Source: an uncultured Alphaproteobacteria bacterium (lineage in GTDB: Bacteria; Pseudomonadota; Alphaproteobacteria; Rhodobacterales; Rhodobacteraceae). Taken from it: a stretch of DNA of 45,774 bases. The notes beneath the pieces were generated by a model that saw only the letters and a program-made list of their open reading frames with translations, had not been told where the DNA came from and made no database searches. The position numbers and the translations under genes were made by a program. Below, one piece after another: positions 11,178-20,404 of this stretch (the stretch's first letter is position 1; each line of letters begins with the position of its first letter). The stretch spans positions 1 to 45,774 of the forward strand of contig CACAFI010000010.1 in NCBI GenBank assembly GCA_902531755.1, written 5' to 3'.

Positions 11178-11948
11178 ATGCTTTTAGCCATAGATGTGGG
11201 AAATACAAACTCTGTATTTTCAGTTTCAAAAAATAAAAAAATACTATCTGAATGGAGGTGTTCAACTGATGGAAATATGACTGCAGATCAGTACTTCACT
11301 TGGTTGCAACAATTGTTTGGTATCTCTGATATTAAATATAAAGATATTAACAAAGTTATAGTTTCTTCGGTGGTTCCTGATTCAATTTTTAATTTGAAAG
11401 TATTGTCTAAAACATATTTTAATTGCTCACCTCTTATTGTTGGTTCAGATAATTGTAAAATCCCAATATCTGTAGATGTTGAAAGGGGTGTTAATGTTGG
11501 TGCGGACAGACTAGTGAATGCTACCGCTGCATACCATATTGTAGGTGGAGACACTATTGTAGTTGATTTTGGAACCGCAACAACATTTGATGTCATTAAT
11601 GACTCAGGAAGTTATGTAGGAGGTGTAATCGCTCCAGGTGTTTCATTGTCTACAAAAGCTTTGCATGAAGCCGCTGCTGCTCTACCACATATTGAGGTGA
11701 AGAGACCCCCTAATGTGGTAGGGCGAAATACAATTAATTGTATGCAATCGGGGATTTATTGGGGATATTTGAGTTTGGTAGACGGTATAATATCAAAAAT
11801 AAAAAATGAAAGAAAAATTAATAATGTGATCGCTACAGGAGGCTTGTCTACTGTTTTTTCTCGCGATACAAGTATGTTTGACAAAATTGACTTAAGACTT
11901 ACCATCAAAGGCCTAGTCTTTATATCAAGTTTTAATGAGGATAAATAA
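11178..11948 (+). CDS. coaX: Type III pantothenate kinase
   Basis: First step of coenzyme A synthesis: ATP-dependent phosphorylation of pantothenate. The 256-aa protein has the ASKHA-fold signatures of the CoaX family: phosphate loop DVGNTN at residues 6-11, GADRLVNATAAYH for pantothenate binding, VVDFGTATTFDVI, and GGVIAPGVSLSTKAL followed by ATGGLS near the C-terminus. It lies 3 bases after birA and 2 bases before rnj. CoaX enzymes need a monovalent cation and escape CoA feedback, as known for the family. Confidence 0.95.
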   Translation: MLLAIDVGNTNSVFSVSKNKKILSEWRCSTDGNMTADQYFTWLQQLFGISDIKYKDINKVIVSSVVPDSIFNLKVLSKTYFNCSPLIVGSDNCKIPISVDVERGVNVGADRLVNATAAYHIVGGDTIVVDFGTATTFDVINDSGSYVGGVIAPGVSLSTKALHEAAAALPHIEVKRPPNVVGRNTINCMQSGIYWGYLSLVDGIISKIKNERKINNVIATGGLSTVFSRDTSMFDKIDLRLTIKGLVFISSFNEDK

Positions 11949-11950
11949 TT

Positions 11951-13591
11951 TTGAATGATTATAGTTTAATTTATTCACCCATTGGTGGTGCTGGTGAAAT
12001 TGGAATGAATATGTATGCCTATGGTTTTAAGAGGCGGAATAAGGTTAGCTATATTCTTGTAGATGCAGGTGTTTCTTTCCCAAAAATGGATACTGAGCCT
12101 GGTGTAGATTTAATATTTCCCAACCCTAAACTTATACTAAATAACTTGCAGCATTTAGAGGGTATTTTTATTACTCATGCCCATGAAGATCATCTTGGAG
12201 CAATTGGATTTATTGCATCAAAAATAGATTGCAAGATATTCTGTAGAAAATTCACTGGGGAAATTGTGAAAGATAAATTAAACAAAGTCAATGTAAGCTC
12301 TAAACGAGTTGTAATAGTCAAAGAATGGCCGTTTGAAGTTAAGCTAAAAGATGTGACGGTAGCCTTTTTCCCCACGACACACTCCGTTCCAGAGGCATCA
12401 TTTTTGATAATAAAGAGCGAATTTGGTATTGTTCTTCATACAGGTGATTTTAAGATAGATAAAAGTCCAGTTTTAGATAAACCTCTAGACTATAAAAAGT
12501 TAGGAAGCGCACTGGGAGGCAGACCGTCATTGTGTGTTGTGGACTCGACAAATATGCTAAATGAAAATAAGGGAATGTCTGAGTCTCTCCTTAAAGAACC
12601 AATACATAAAATTATAAAGCAAAGTAAAGGAAGAATTGTATTTACTTCATTTGCTTCAAATCTCGGTAGGTTAAAAATTATAGCAGAAGCTGGGAAAAAT
12701 TTAGGAAGATCAATAGCTGTTTTTGGACGAGCCATGAATAATATGCTAAGCAAAGCTACAGAAACTGGGGTATTTACGGACTTTCCCAATTTGATTGACC
12801 CAAGGAAAGCTCACTTAATTCCAAGGGAAAGCTTATTGGTCATTGCAACAGGATCTCAGGGCGAAATTAGAGCAGCTTCCGCACAATTATCCCGTGGAAA
12901 ATACATGGGATTGGAAATTGAGGAGGGTGATACGTTTGTATTTTCTTCTAAAACTATCCCAGGAAACGAAGTTGCAGTCAATCGGGTTATAAACAACCTA
13001 TCCGAGAAGGGAGTGCAAGTAAAATATAGTGATGATAGAGAGTTTCATGTAAGTGGGCATACAAACATTCCAGAGATGATGGAGTTTTATAAAAAAGTTA
13101 AACCACTACTTGTATTTCCCATGCATGGCGAGATAAGGCATTTGCTTGGGCATAAGAAAGCTCTTATAGAAAAAAATATAAAGGCTGAGGTGGTTAGAAA
13201 TGGTGAAGTCGTTGAAATAGATAAAAATTTGAAAATAAGAAAAGATCCTAGTGATAGGCCTGAGAGGTTGTTCGTTGATGGTAAGATCATAGCAAAGTCT
13301 GATAATATTGCATTCAAGGAAAGAATAAAGATGTCTTCAGAAGGCTTTCTTGTTATACAAATAGCTCGTAGGACATTGAAACAAGGTTTAAAAATTCATT
13401 TCAGTTCCTTTGGTCTCCCAAGATTCGAAGATTATTTGGATGAATTAAAAACAACTACAGAAACATTTTTAAGTAATAATACGAACAAAAAAGATAGGTA
13501 TAGTTTAGATGAACTTGAGCGGTTCGTAAAAGAAAGCATGTATTCAATTTGTGGAAAGAAACCAATAATAAAGATCTCTGAATTGGAATAA
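11951..13591 (+). CDS. rnj: Ribonuclease J
   Basis: Metallo-beta-lactamase/beta-CASP ribonuclease (546 aa) acting in mRNA turnover and rRNA 5' maturation; many Alphaproteobacteria carry one alongside RNase E. Zinc-site motif H76-A-H78-E-D80-H81, the HTGDFKID motif, the beta-CASP segment VVDSTNMLNE and the late motifs VSGHTNIPEMMEF and VFPMHGE are all present, so it should be active. Start is TTG at 11951, 2 bases after coaX; the nearby ATG at 11955 is out of frame. Confidence 0.94.
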   Translation: MNDYSLIYSPIGGAGEIGMNMYAYGFKRRNKVSYILVDAGVSFPKMDTEPGVDLIFPNPKLILNNLQHLEGIFITHAHEDHLGAIGFIASKIDCKIFCRKFTGEIVKDKLNKVNVSSKRVVIVKEWPFEVKLKDVTVAFFPTTHSVPEASFLIIKSEFGIVLHTGDFKIDKSPVLDKPLDYKKLGSALGGRPSLCVVDSTNMLNENKGMSESLLKEPIHKIIKQSKGRIVFTSFASNLGRLKIIAEAGKNLGRSIAVFGRAMNNMLSKATETGVFTDFPNLIDPRKAHLIPRESLLVIATGSQGEIRAASAQLSRGKYMGLEIEEGDTFVFSSKTIPGNEVAVNRVINNLSEKGVQVKYSDDREFHVSGHTNIPEMMEFYKKVKPLLVFPMHGEIRHLLGHKKALIEKNIKAEVVRNGEVVEIDKNLKIRKDPSDRPERLFVDGKIIAKSDNIAFKERIKMSSEGFLVIQIARRTLKQGLKIHFSSFGLPRFEDYLDELKTTTETFLSNNTNKKDRYSLDELERFVKESMYSICGKKPIIKISELE

Positions 13592-13680
13592 AAAAAACTC
13601 TTCAGCTATAAAAAACATAAATGATATTTTTTTGAAAATTTGGTATAAGTGGCTTTGGATTTCAATTTTTAGGATTTTAA

Positions 13681-14460
13681 GTGCAAAAAGATAACAATGG
13701 ATTACACCAACTTGAGGTTTTAAAAGTTCATCATTGGACTTCTTCAACATTTTCTTTTTCGTGCGTTAGGCCAGATAACTTCAAGTTTAGGTCAGGAGAG
13801 TTCGTGATGATTGGGCTATATATAGATAAAAAACCTTTACTTCGGGCCTATTCAATAGCTTCTCCTAATTGGCATGAAGAATTTGAGTTTTATTCGATCA
13901 AAGTTGAAGATGGACCGCTAACATCGAGGCTTCAACGGTTAAAAGAAGGAGAAAAAATAATTTTTAGAAATAAATCCGTAGGAACCTTGGTAAATGACGC
14001 TCTTTTGAAGGGAGAGAGACTTTTTCTTTTCTCTACGGGGACCGGTATAGCACCCTTTACTAGTATCATTCGGGATCCTGAGACGTACGATAAATTTAGT
14101 GAGGTAATACTTTTTCAAACTTGTAGACATAATAACGAGCTTGAATATGGAAAATCCATCATTGAGTCAATATTTAAGGATGAGCTTTTATCAGAAATAG
14201 TCGCTGATAAGTTGAGGTTTTTCCCTACCACCACAAGAGAACCTAGTCAATATTTTGGTAGGATTACAGACTGGTTTAAATCAGAAAGATTTGTAGAAGA
14301 AGTTGGAAGTGATTTGGAGCCATTAGAGGATAGGGTCATGATATGCGGCAGTATGGCGATGCTTAATGAGTTCAAAGAAATTTGTCTGAAAAAGGGTTTA
14401 AAAGAAGGATCTAACTCTTCCCCTGGTCAGTTCGTAATTGAAAAAGCTTTTGTGGACTGA
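13681..14460 (+). CDS. fpr: Ferredoxin/flavodoxin--NADP(+) reductase (FPR type)
   Basis: FAD enzyme moving electrons between NADPH and ferredoxin or flavodoxin, supporting Fe-S assembly and oxidative-stress defence. The 259-aa protein shows the FAD motif RAYSIAS, the NADP-binding GTGIAPFTSI, CGSMAMLNEF, and the bacterial FPR-type C-terminus FVIEKAFVD, whose terminal extension stacks near FAD. GTG start at 13681 is the only sensible one. It follows an 89-base gap after rnj, so it probably has its own promoter, though I see no clear one. The role with the neighbouring iron-type ABC ATPase is unproven. Confidence 0.93.
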   Translation: MQKDNNGLHQLEVLKVHHWTSSTFSFSCVRPDNFKFRSGEFVMIGLYIDKKPLLRAYSIASPNWHEEFEFYSIKVEDGPLTSRLQRLKEGEKIIFRNKSVGTLVNDALLKGERLFLFSTGTGIAPFTSIIRDPETYDKFSEVILFQTCRHNNELEYGKSIIESIFKDELLSEIVADKLRFFPTTTREPSQYFGRITDWFKSERFVEEVGSDLEPLEDRVMICGSMAMLNEFKEICLKKGLKEGSNSSPGQFVIEKAFVD

Positions 14461-14540
14461 AAATTTACAAAAAGATATAAACCAACTTATTATCGAATTA
14501 TTTTATAGGAACATTAAGAATTAACAAAAATAATAAAATC

Positions 14541-15617
14541 TTGGAGCTAGAGGCAGTTTCTAAATCATTCAATCAGCAAAAGGTCCTAGATAATTTTAGC
14601 CTTACAATAGAAAAGGGAGAGAAAATGTGTCTTCTCGGGCCTTCTGGATGTGGGAAGACTACTGCATTAAGACTAATAGCTGGTTTAGAGGTCCCGGATA
14701 AGGGTAATATTATTATTAATAATATGTTGGTTTCGCATGATAGTAATATTTTAAAGGAAACCCCTGAAAGAGGTATTGGTCTTGTTTTTCAAGATCTTTC
14801 ACTTTTTCCTCACTTAAATATCTTCGAAAATGTCAGTTACGCCTTACATCAAAATGGTAATAGAACAATTAAAGAAAGAACGAATTACCTTCTAGATTGT
14901 GTTGGTATGCTTTCTTTTGGAGAAAAATACCCGCATATGATTTCTGGAGGTGAACAACAGAGAGTTGCTATTGCTCGAGCCTTAGCGCCTAGTCCAAAAC
15001 TTATGTTAATGGATGAGCCTTTTACGAGTTTAGACAATAGGTTAAGAGATGAAATAAGGGATCTAACGCTATCTTTATTAAGTGAAGAAAATACATCAGT
15101 TATCATCGTTACCCATGATCCAGAGGAGGCCATGAAAGTCTCAGACAGCATTGCTTTGATGCGAGAGGGCTCGATCATTCAGAAGGGAGCTCCCTATAAT
15201 GTTTATAATAAACCAGTAGACAGTAAAGCAGCGAAGTTTCTATCGAATTACAATAAAATACAAGGAAAAATTAATAATTCTCAAACTGAAACTCCGTTTG
15301 GTTTATTTATGACCCCCGGTTTACAAGATGGTTTGACTGCTGAAATAATTATTCGTCCTCAACACTTAAAAATCGACTTTGATAGAAATGGAAAAGGCCC
15401 AAGCCCAACAATTGAACATGGAGTTGCAGCCAGAGGAGAAGTGGTTCGTTCTAGATTTTTGGGTAAAGAGAGCCTTATTGAATTGAAAATGGAGTTTGAC
15501 CAATCACTGCTTAAAGCTTCCGTCCCAGGAGTTTTTCTTCCCCCTTCTGGTATCAATCTGTGGATCTCAGTTAGAAGGGATCGCTGCTTTGTTTTTGTTA
15601 AAGATAAAAAAATTTAA
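14541..15617 (+). CDS. ABC transporter ATP-binding protein, Fe(3+)/polyamine type, orphan
   Basis: ATPase of a CUT1/ferric-iron/polyamine-type importer (358 aa). Walker A GPSGCGKT at residues 33-40, Q-loop VFQDLSLFPHLNIFENV, signature SGGEQQRVAIARAL, Walker B LMLMDEPFTSLD and the switch histidine in IIVTHDPEEAMKVSD are intact. A C-terminal TOBE-like region starts near residue 240. The best family guess is FbpC/FutC (iron), but MalK- or PotA-like proteins look similar. No permease or binding protein is adjacent, so it must work with subunits encoded elsewhere. Start is a TTG; no upstream ATG is in frame. Confidence 0.85.
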   Translation: MELEAVSKSFNQQKVLDNFSLTIEKGEKMCLLGPSGCGKTTALRLIAGLEVPDKGNIIINNMLVSHDSNILKETPERGIGLVFQDLSLFPHLNIFENVSYALHQNGNRTIKERTNYLLDCVGMLSFGEKYPHMISGGEQQRVAIARALAPSPKLMLMDEPFTSLDNRLRDEIRDLTLSLLSEENTSVIIVTHDPEEAMKVSDSIALMREGSIIQKGAPYNVYNKPVDSKAAKFLSNYNKIQGKINNSQTETPFGLFMTPGLQDGLTAEIIIRPQHLKIDFDRNGKGPSPTIEHGVAARGEVVRSRFLGKESLIELKMEFDQSLLKASVPGVFLPPSGINLWISVRRDRCFVFVKDKKI

Positions 15618-15688
15618 GTGATAAATTTTATTTTTCTGTTAATTTAACTTTTAGAACTTTAGAGATAAAAAATATTCGGAGATAATAA

Positions 15689-15907
15689 ATGTTTAATCAA
15701 ATCGGATTACCAGGGATAATTTTAATTGCAGTTGTTGTACTTATTTTATTCGGACGAGGCAAGATTTCGTCGCTTATGGGTGAAGTGGGGAAGGGAATTA
15801 CTAGTTTTAAGAAGGGTATAAGTGAAGGTAAACAGGAATTAAATAAAGCACAGGAAGAAGTTTCCGAAAATGTAAAAGATGTAACCCCTGAAAAAGATAA
15901 AGGATAA
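15689..15907 (+). CDS. tatA: Sec-independent translocase subunit TatA
   Basis: Pore-forming subunit of the twin-arginine export system (72 aa). One N-terminal membrane helix ([20 protein letters not shown]) is followed by the FGRGKIS hinge, an amphipathic helix and a charged tail. A GGAG-like ribosome site (cggaga) precedes the ATG. It is the first gene of tatABC; the 71-base upstream gap is AT-rich and may hold the promoter, but no good box is visible. Confidence 0.95.
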   Translation: MFNQIGLPGIILIAVVVLILFGRGKISSLMGEVGKGITSFKKGISEGKQELNKAQEEVSENVKDVTPEKDKG

Positions 15908-15915
15908 AATTAAAA

Positions 15916-16215
15916 ATGTTTGATTTGGGTTGGCAAGAACTGTTTGTTATTGGAACGGTCACATTGATAGTCGTTGGACCGAAGGACTTACCAAAGCTAT
16001 TAAACAAGGTAGGAAAAATTTTCGGAAAAATAAAGCAAATTTCAAGAGAATTTTATGATCAAATAAATGAAACTGCGGAAATAGAAGAGATCAATAATTT
16101 GAAAAACGATTTAACTAAGTATAACGATTTAGATAATTTTATTGATGAACCCAAAATTCAATTTAAAGGTAAAAAGAGTGGTAAGGTCAAGCTTAAAAAA
16201 AAAAGTAGTCTGTAG
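15916..16215 (+). CDS. tatB: Sec-independent translocase subunit TatB
   Basis: Signal-peptide receptor partner of TatC (99 aa). Typical N-terminus MFDLGWQELFVIGTVTLIVV with the hinge GPKDLPKLL separates it from TatA; a basic amphipathic region and a lysine-rich tail follow. It is short compared with the 130-170 aa common in the family, mainly because the C-terminal tail, which is variable, is reduced. Eight bases after tatA. Confidence 0.92.
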   Translation: MFDLGWQELFVIGTVTLIVVGPKDLPKLLNKVGKIFGKIKQISREFYDQINETAEIEEINNLKNDLTKYNDLDNFIDEPKIQFKGKKSGKVKLKKKSSL

Positions 16216-16263
16216 TGCGCCTATTCAACAACTTTAATTTTGCTGGACTATCTGTAATAATTA

Positions 16264-17076
16264 ATGAAAAAAAAGCAAGAACAACAGGATGAGATAGAGT
16301 CGTCCAATGCGCCTCTAATAGAGCACCTTTCAGAACTTAGATCTAGGCTAATCTGGTCTGTGCTAGCTTTTCTCCTTTGCATGGTATGCGTGTTCCCTTT
16401 TTCAAAATACATTTTCAATTTTTTAGCGATGCCAATAACAGAGCTTCTAACAATTCAAAATGAAGAGAACGATTTGATCTTTACCGGTCTACAACAGGGT
16501 TTTATGGTTAATGTAAAAATATCTTTTTTTGGGGGATTTATAGTCTCATTTCCTTTTATCGGGTTTCAAGTTTGGCGATTTATTGCACCAGGTTTGTATA
16601 AAAAAGAAAAATTGGCCTTTTTGCCGTTTTTAATTGCTTCCCCTATATTATTTTTTGTCGGATCAGCGTTTGCTTACTTTATTGTTCTTCCTCTAGCGTT
16701 TAACTTTTTTTTGAGTTTTCAAAATACATCAGATTTGAATGATCTTGTTGGTATAAAGTACCTTGGTACCATAAATGAATATCTTAGTCTTACTATGAGG
16801 TTTATATTGGCTTTTGGCATATGTTTTCAGTTGCCCGTATTGTTAACTTTAATGGGTAAAGCCGGCTTAGTTTCCTCTAATTCACTCATCGGAATAAGAA
16901 AATATGCAATGGTTACTATATTGGTGATAGCGGCTGTAGTTACTCCGCCAGATGTTATTACGCAAATCATTCTGTTTTCTGTCGTGTACTCCTTGTATGA
17001 AATATCCATTCTGTTGGTAAAGTTAGTAGAAAAGAAAAAAGAGAAAGTTCTTCAACAAATGGATGAAAATATATAA
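16264..17076 (+). CDS. tatC: Sec-independent translocase subunit TatC
   Basis: Six-helix membrane core of the twin-arginine translocase (270 aa) that recognises the RR signal. Visible features: N-terminal HLSELRSRL with the essential glutamate, the first periplasmic loop, FWRFIAPGLYKKEK-like motif (VWRFIAPGLYKKEK), and the late GICFQLPVL and AVVTPPDVITQ segments. Spaced 48 bases from tatB. The presence of the full tatABC set implies export of folded redox or metal-containing proteins. Confidence 0.96.
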   Translation: MKKKQEQQDEIESSNAPLIEHLSELRSRLIWSVLAFLLCMVCVFPFSKYIFNFLAMPITELLTIQNEENDLIFTGLQQGFMVNVKISFFGGFIVSFPFIGFQVWRFIAPGLYKKEKLAFLPFLIASPILFFVGSAFAYFIVLPLAFNFFLSFQNTSDLNDLVGIKYLGTINEYLSLTMRFILAFGICFQLPVLLTLMGKAGLVSSNSLIGIRKYAMVTILVIAAVVTPPDVITQIILFSVVYSLYEISILLVKLVEKKKEKVLQQMDENI

Positions 17077-17087
17077 AAACTACAATC

Positions 17088-17909
17088 ATGAGAGAATACC
17101 TTAAAAGAATAGCAGACTCACTCGAAAGAGCATTCCCTTTAGATCCCGATGCAGATTTTTTTGAAAAAGCAGATGCATTTATTTGGGAACCAGGTAAAAA
17201 CCATTTTTCAGAAGTTAGTAATATACCAGCTGATGATATTTCATTATTGAAAGGAATGGATAGAGAAATTGAGCAAGTAAAAATTAATACCAAAGCTTTT
17301 ATTGATGGAAAGTCAGCAAATAATATACTAGCGTGGGGAGCTAGAGGGATGGGTAAATCTACTCTCATAAAATCTGTTGTTAAGGCTACTAGTTCGACAG
17401 CTAACAGTCTGAAGATAATAGAAGTGGCGAGGGATGATATAGGGCACGTCAATCAGTTATTAAAAATAATAAAAAACATAAATAAAAAATTTATTATTTT
17501 TTGTGACGACATTTCATTTGATGATCATGAAACTAACTATAAATCACTTAAATCTTTACTAGATGGTGGATTGATCGGTGGAGTGCATAACGTGTTAATA
17601 TATGCTACGTCTAATAGAAGGCATCTATTGAGTAGAAAAACACAAAGCAATGGAGAGTTCATGAGATGGGAAGAAGAGCTTGATGAGCGCCTTTCTATTT
17701 CAGACAGATTTGGCATTTCTATAGGTTTTTATGAGTGTGATCAAAATCTTTACCTGGAGATAGTAAGAACCTATGCCAAATCTTTTGATATAGACATTGC
17801 TGAAAAAGAATTAGATAAAATGGCAATCGAATGGCAAGTTCAAAGAGGCAGTCGGTCAGGTCGAGTTGCTAAACAGTTTGTTGTGTCCTTGTTAGCTAGG
17901 GATAAGTAA
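17088..17909 (+). CDS. DUF815 family P-loop ATPase
   Basis: AAA-like ATP-binding protein of unknown function (273 aa). Walker A GARGMGKS(T) lies at residues 84-92, Walker B at FIIFCDDISFD, followed by sensor-like ATSNRRHL and EELDERLSISDRFG, which is typical of DUF815. A basic patch (QVQRGSRSGRVAKQF) sits near the C-terminus. In other Alphaproteobacteria this gene often neighbours the nlpD-pcm-surE group, as here, but it points the opposite way. Eleven bases after tatC; 9 bases separate its stop from the convergent nlpD stop. Confidence 0.85.
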   Translation: MREYLKRIADSLERAFPLDPDADFFEKADAFIWEPGKNHFSEVSNIPADDISLLKGMDREIEQVKINTKAFIDGKSANNILAWGARGMGKSTLIKSVVKATSSTANSLKIIEVARDDIGHVNQLLKIIKNINKKFIIFCDDISFDDHETNYKSLKSLLDGGLIGGVHNVLIYATSNRRHLLSRKTQSNGEFMRWEEELDERLSISDRFGISIGFYECDQNLYLEIVRTYAKSFDIDIAEKELDKMAIEWQVQRGSRSGRVAKQFVVSLLARDK

Positions 17910-17918
17910 CTTTATTAA

Positions 17919-18974
17919 TCATTCAAAGTAATTTTCTGGATTGACGCTTTTAGTCCCCTTTCTAAGCTCAAAATGAAGTGTAATCTGAGCGTTATCATCA
18001 TTTGTATTTTCTGCCATTGACCCAATTTTTTGGCCTTTATTTACAAAGTCATTTTTTTTCACCGACACTCGCGCGACTCTACCATATATGCTTATTAAGT
18101 TGTTCTCATGCCTTATCAAGACAATTTTCCCAAAGTTTTCAGTGTTATCTGTTATTAATGCAACATTACCTGGAGCAACAGCAAATACGGGAGACCCAGC
18201 GGATACTTGGAAATCAATTCCTTGATTCTTTTCTTTTGCACCATTGGGATTATATTTGCTTATAATTTTTCCCTTTACTGGCTTCATAAACGTATTTTTT
18301 GAACCGCTAGCCTTTTTTTTCTCTGACGAGTTAGCCAAGTTATTTTTTTTATCATTTATCAAATCTTTACTAGCTGTATTTATTTTATCTTTTTTTGGAT
18401 TTATGTTATTTTTCGCTATTGGAATAATAATATTTTGTCCCAGATATATAGTGAATTCCGCATCTAGCTTGTTCAATTTAGCTAAAGAGGTCACTGAAAC
18501 ATTATATAGACGAGCTATCGAATAAATCGTTTCTCCAGCTTCAACTTTGTGCTTAGCAAAGCCTTTTGATTGAACGGATACCTGTTTCGTTTCCTTCACT
18601 CTTTCAAGTACATTTTTTGTGCTTTTTTGAGACCAAACACTTTTATTTGTCTTTTTTAATGGTTCTATTTTTTTGTTTAATGCTAACATTTCTCCCTGCC
18701 TGGGCCTATATGACTCTACTAACCCATTAAACAAAGAGAATTTTCTTGGGTCGAGATTTAATCTATTAGCAATTTCAAAAACCGTTTCATTACCATTGGC
18801 TACCACAATTTGATATTTATCATAAGAGATGACACCCCTGAAATCCGGTTGTGTCTTTTCATCAAAAGAAATGCTATTTAGCCCTTGATTAGGGGTTTCT
18901 CCACGCTCCGAAGTTTGGCAATTTACCAAAAGCGGCAGAGTAAAAATTAAAGTGATTACTGTATTCTTATCCAT
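17919..18974 (-). CDS. nlpD: NlpD-like lipoprotein with two LysM and a degenerate LytM/M23 domain
   Basis: Envelope protein (351 aa) expected to bind peptidoglycan and activate amidases during cell division. Order: hydrophobic N-terminus with a possible lipobox ending at Cys19 (LLVNC; Asn at -1 is unusual), LysM 1 at about 54-99, LysM 2 at about 142-185, a low-complexity linker, and an M23 domain at about 230-346. Asp254 and His334 remain, but the first zinc His, the His of the usual YGHL position (Arg299 here) and the first His of HxH (Thr) are absent, as in NlpD/EnvC activators. Last gene of a minus-strand run after pcm. Confidence 0.86.
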   Translation of the reverse strand: MDKNTVITLIFTLPLLVNCQTSERGETPNQGLNSISFDEKTQPDFRGVISYDKYQIVVANGNETVFEIANRLNLDPRKFSLFNGLVESYRPRQGEMLALNKKIEPLKKTNKSVWSQKSTKNVLERVKETKQVSVQSKGFAKHKVEAGETIYSIARLYNVSVTSLAKLNKLDAEFTIYLGQNIIIPIAKNNINPKKDKINTASKDLINDKKNNLANSSEKKKASGSKNTFMKPVKGKIISKYNPNGAKEKNQGIDFQVSAGSPVFAVAPGNVALITDNTENFGKIVLIRHENNLISIYGRVARVSVKKNDFVNKGQKIGSMAENTNDDNAQITLHFELRKGTKSVNPENYFE

Positions 18975-18992
18975 AAAAACTGAACCCAGGTT

Positions 18993-19640
18993 TTAACTTT
19001 TTACTAATCCTTCTTTCATTTGAACAAACCTTACACTCATTAGCTCTTTAATGTCCAAGCCTTTTTCAGTTTTAACAACTTTCAAAAGTGATTGTTTTTG
19101 GTTTGGGAGCCCAATGGGGACAACCATAATGCCTCCAACCTTAAGTTGACTTACTACTAATCTAGGAATTTCTTCAACAGCTGCAGTTACGATAATTCGA
19201 TCAAAGGGAGCTTGCGGAGCATAACCAAAGAAACCATCCTGTAGAAGTATTGTCACATTTGATATGTTGAGCTTTTCAAGCCGTCTCTTAGCTATGTCTA
19301 CAAGCTTTTTATGTCTCTCAATTGAATAGACTCGTGATGCTAGTCTAGAAAGTATTGCTGTTTGGTAACCAGAGCCAGTACCTATTTCTAAAACTTTACT
19401 TCGTTGCGGAATTTCTAAATGTTGGGTCATAAATGCTACTAATGAAGGTTGGCTGATAGTTTGGCCACAATCAATGGGGAGTGCGATATCTTCTAAGCAT
19501 CGACTTAGAAAACTCTCTGAGACAAAACGGCTTCTATCTATTGACTCCATGCAATCTAATATTTCTGGATTAGAAACCCCAATTTTTCTTAATTTTAGTA
19601 TAAGAAGGGCTTTTGACTCATTCATGTCAAAATTGTACAT
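18993..19640 (-). CDS. pcm: Protein-L-isoaspartate O-methyltransferase
   Basis: SAM-dependent repair enzyme methylating isoaspartyl residues in aged proteins (215 aa). Shows GQTISQPSLVAFMTQ and the SAM loop VLEIGTGSGYQTAILSRL, then PFDRIIVTAAVEEIP. The chosen ATG at 19640 has GAGGA 8 bases upstream and overlaps the surE end by 14 bases; the next ATG at 19625 lacks a ribosome site. surE-pcm-nlpD is a conserved stationary-phase/repair neighbourhood in Proteobacteria. Confidence 0.94.
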   Translation of the reverse strand: MYNFDMNESKALLILKLRKIGVSNPEILDCMESIDRSRFVSESFLSRCLEDIALPIDCGQTISQPSLVAFMTQHLEIPQRSKVLEIGTGSGYQTAILSRLASRVYSIERHKKLVDIAKRRLEKLNISNVTILLQDGFFGYAPQAPFDRIIVTAAVEEIPRLVVSQLKVGGIMVVPIGLPNQKQSLLKVVKTEKGLDIKELMSVRFVQMKEGLVKS

Positions 19641-20403
19641 TCTTTAGTTCCTCAAAATTTTTTTCCTTAAGAAGATGCATGGAAATAGGCGAAACTGTGA
19701 TATATCCATCTAAGCAGTTTGAATAGTCGTCCTTAAGGGTTAAAGAGGAGTTTTTAGTAATGCTATCTATCTGAGCCGTAAAGAGATTTTGAGATTTAAG
19801 ATGTACGTTTAGTGCAAAATTTGAGGTACATCTTTGCCCAACTGGAGTGATTTTTATGCAGTCAGGGTATTGCATTTTGGGGTTTGTAGGAAAGTTTACA
19901 TTGAAAGCTGTTTTTTCAAGCTCATGTGAGAAGTTTTTATAAATAGATAAACACAATTTTGATCCACAACTTTCAGCAAAAAGATAAGGATTCAATTCCT
20001 GTCCTTTACCGTCATAAGCTTGGCTTAATGCTATTGATAGTATTCCTCTATCTGCGCCCTCTAGAGCTGCTGCCGTTGTACCAGAATAGAAGACGTCTTC
20101 TGATAGATTATATCCCCAATTTATACCCGATAAAACTATATCAGGCTTTTTATTTTTCATAAGATACTCGAGAGCAAATATTATGCAATCAGTAGGTGTG
20201 CCATCAACAGAATATTCGTTATTACTTTTTTTTGTAATTTGGAAATTCTTTTTATATGAGATAGACCTGCTTTTCGCTGATTGATTTGCAGAAGGTGCCA
20301 CAACAAAAACATCTTCTTTAGTTGCCATTGTAAGTGCTATTTTTTTCAATGATTTAATCCCATCAGCATTAAAGCCATCGTCATTGGTTATTAAAATACG
20401 CAT
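19627..20403 (-). CDS. surE: 5'/3'-nucleotidase SurE
   Basis: Metal-dependent nucleotidase acting on nucleoside monophosphates (258 aa). The family N-terminus MRILITNDDGFNADGI with the metal-binding DD pair fixes the start at the ATG at 20403, one base after the serS stop; an in-frame TTG at 20430 would add nine non-conserved residues. Other motifs seen: VAPSANQSAKSRSISY, VDGTPTDCIIFAL, DIVLSGINWGYNLSEDVFYSGTTAAALEG (in two parts). Followed by pcm with a short overlap. Confidence 0.94.
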   Translation of the reverse strand: MRILITNDDGFNADGIKSLKKIALTMATKEDVFVVAPSANQSAKSRSISYKKNFQITKKSNNEYSVDGTPTDCIIFALEYLMKNKKPDIVLSGINWGYNLSEDVFYSGTTAAALEGADRGILSIALSQAYDGKGQELNPYLFAESCGSKLCLSIYKNFSHELEKTAFNVNFPTNPKMQYPDCIKITPVGQRCTSNFALNVHLKSQNLFTAQIDSITKNSSLTLKDDYSNCLDGYITVSPISMHLLKEKNFEELKNVQF

Positions 20404-20404
20404 C

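Noticed and set aside
16967..17452. Minus-strand open frame of 161 codons across tatC and DUF815
   Set aside because: It lies opposite two well-supported genes, has no ribosome site and no recognisable domain.
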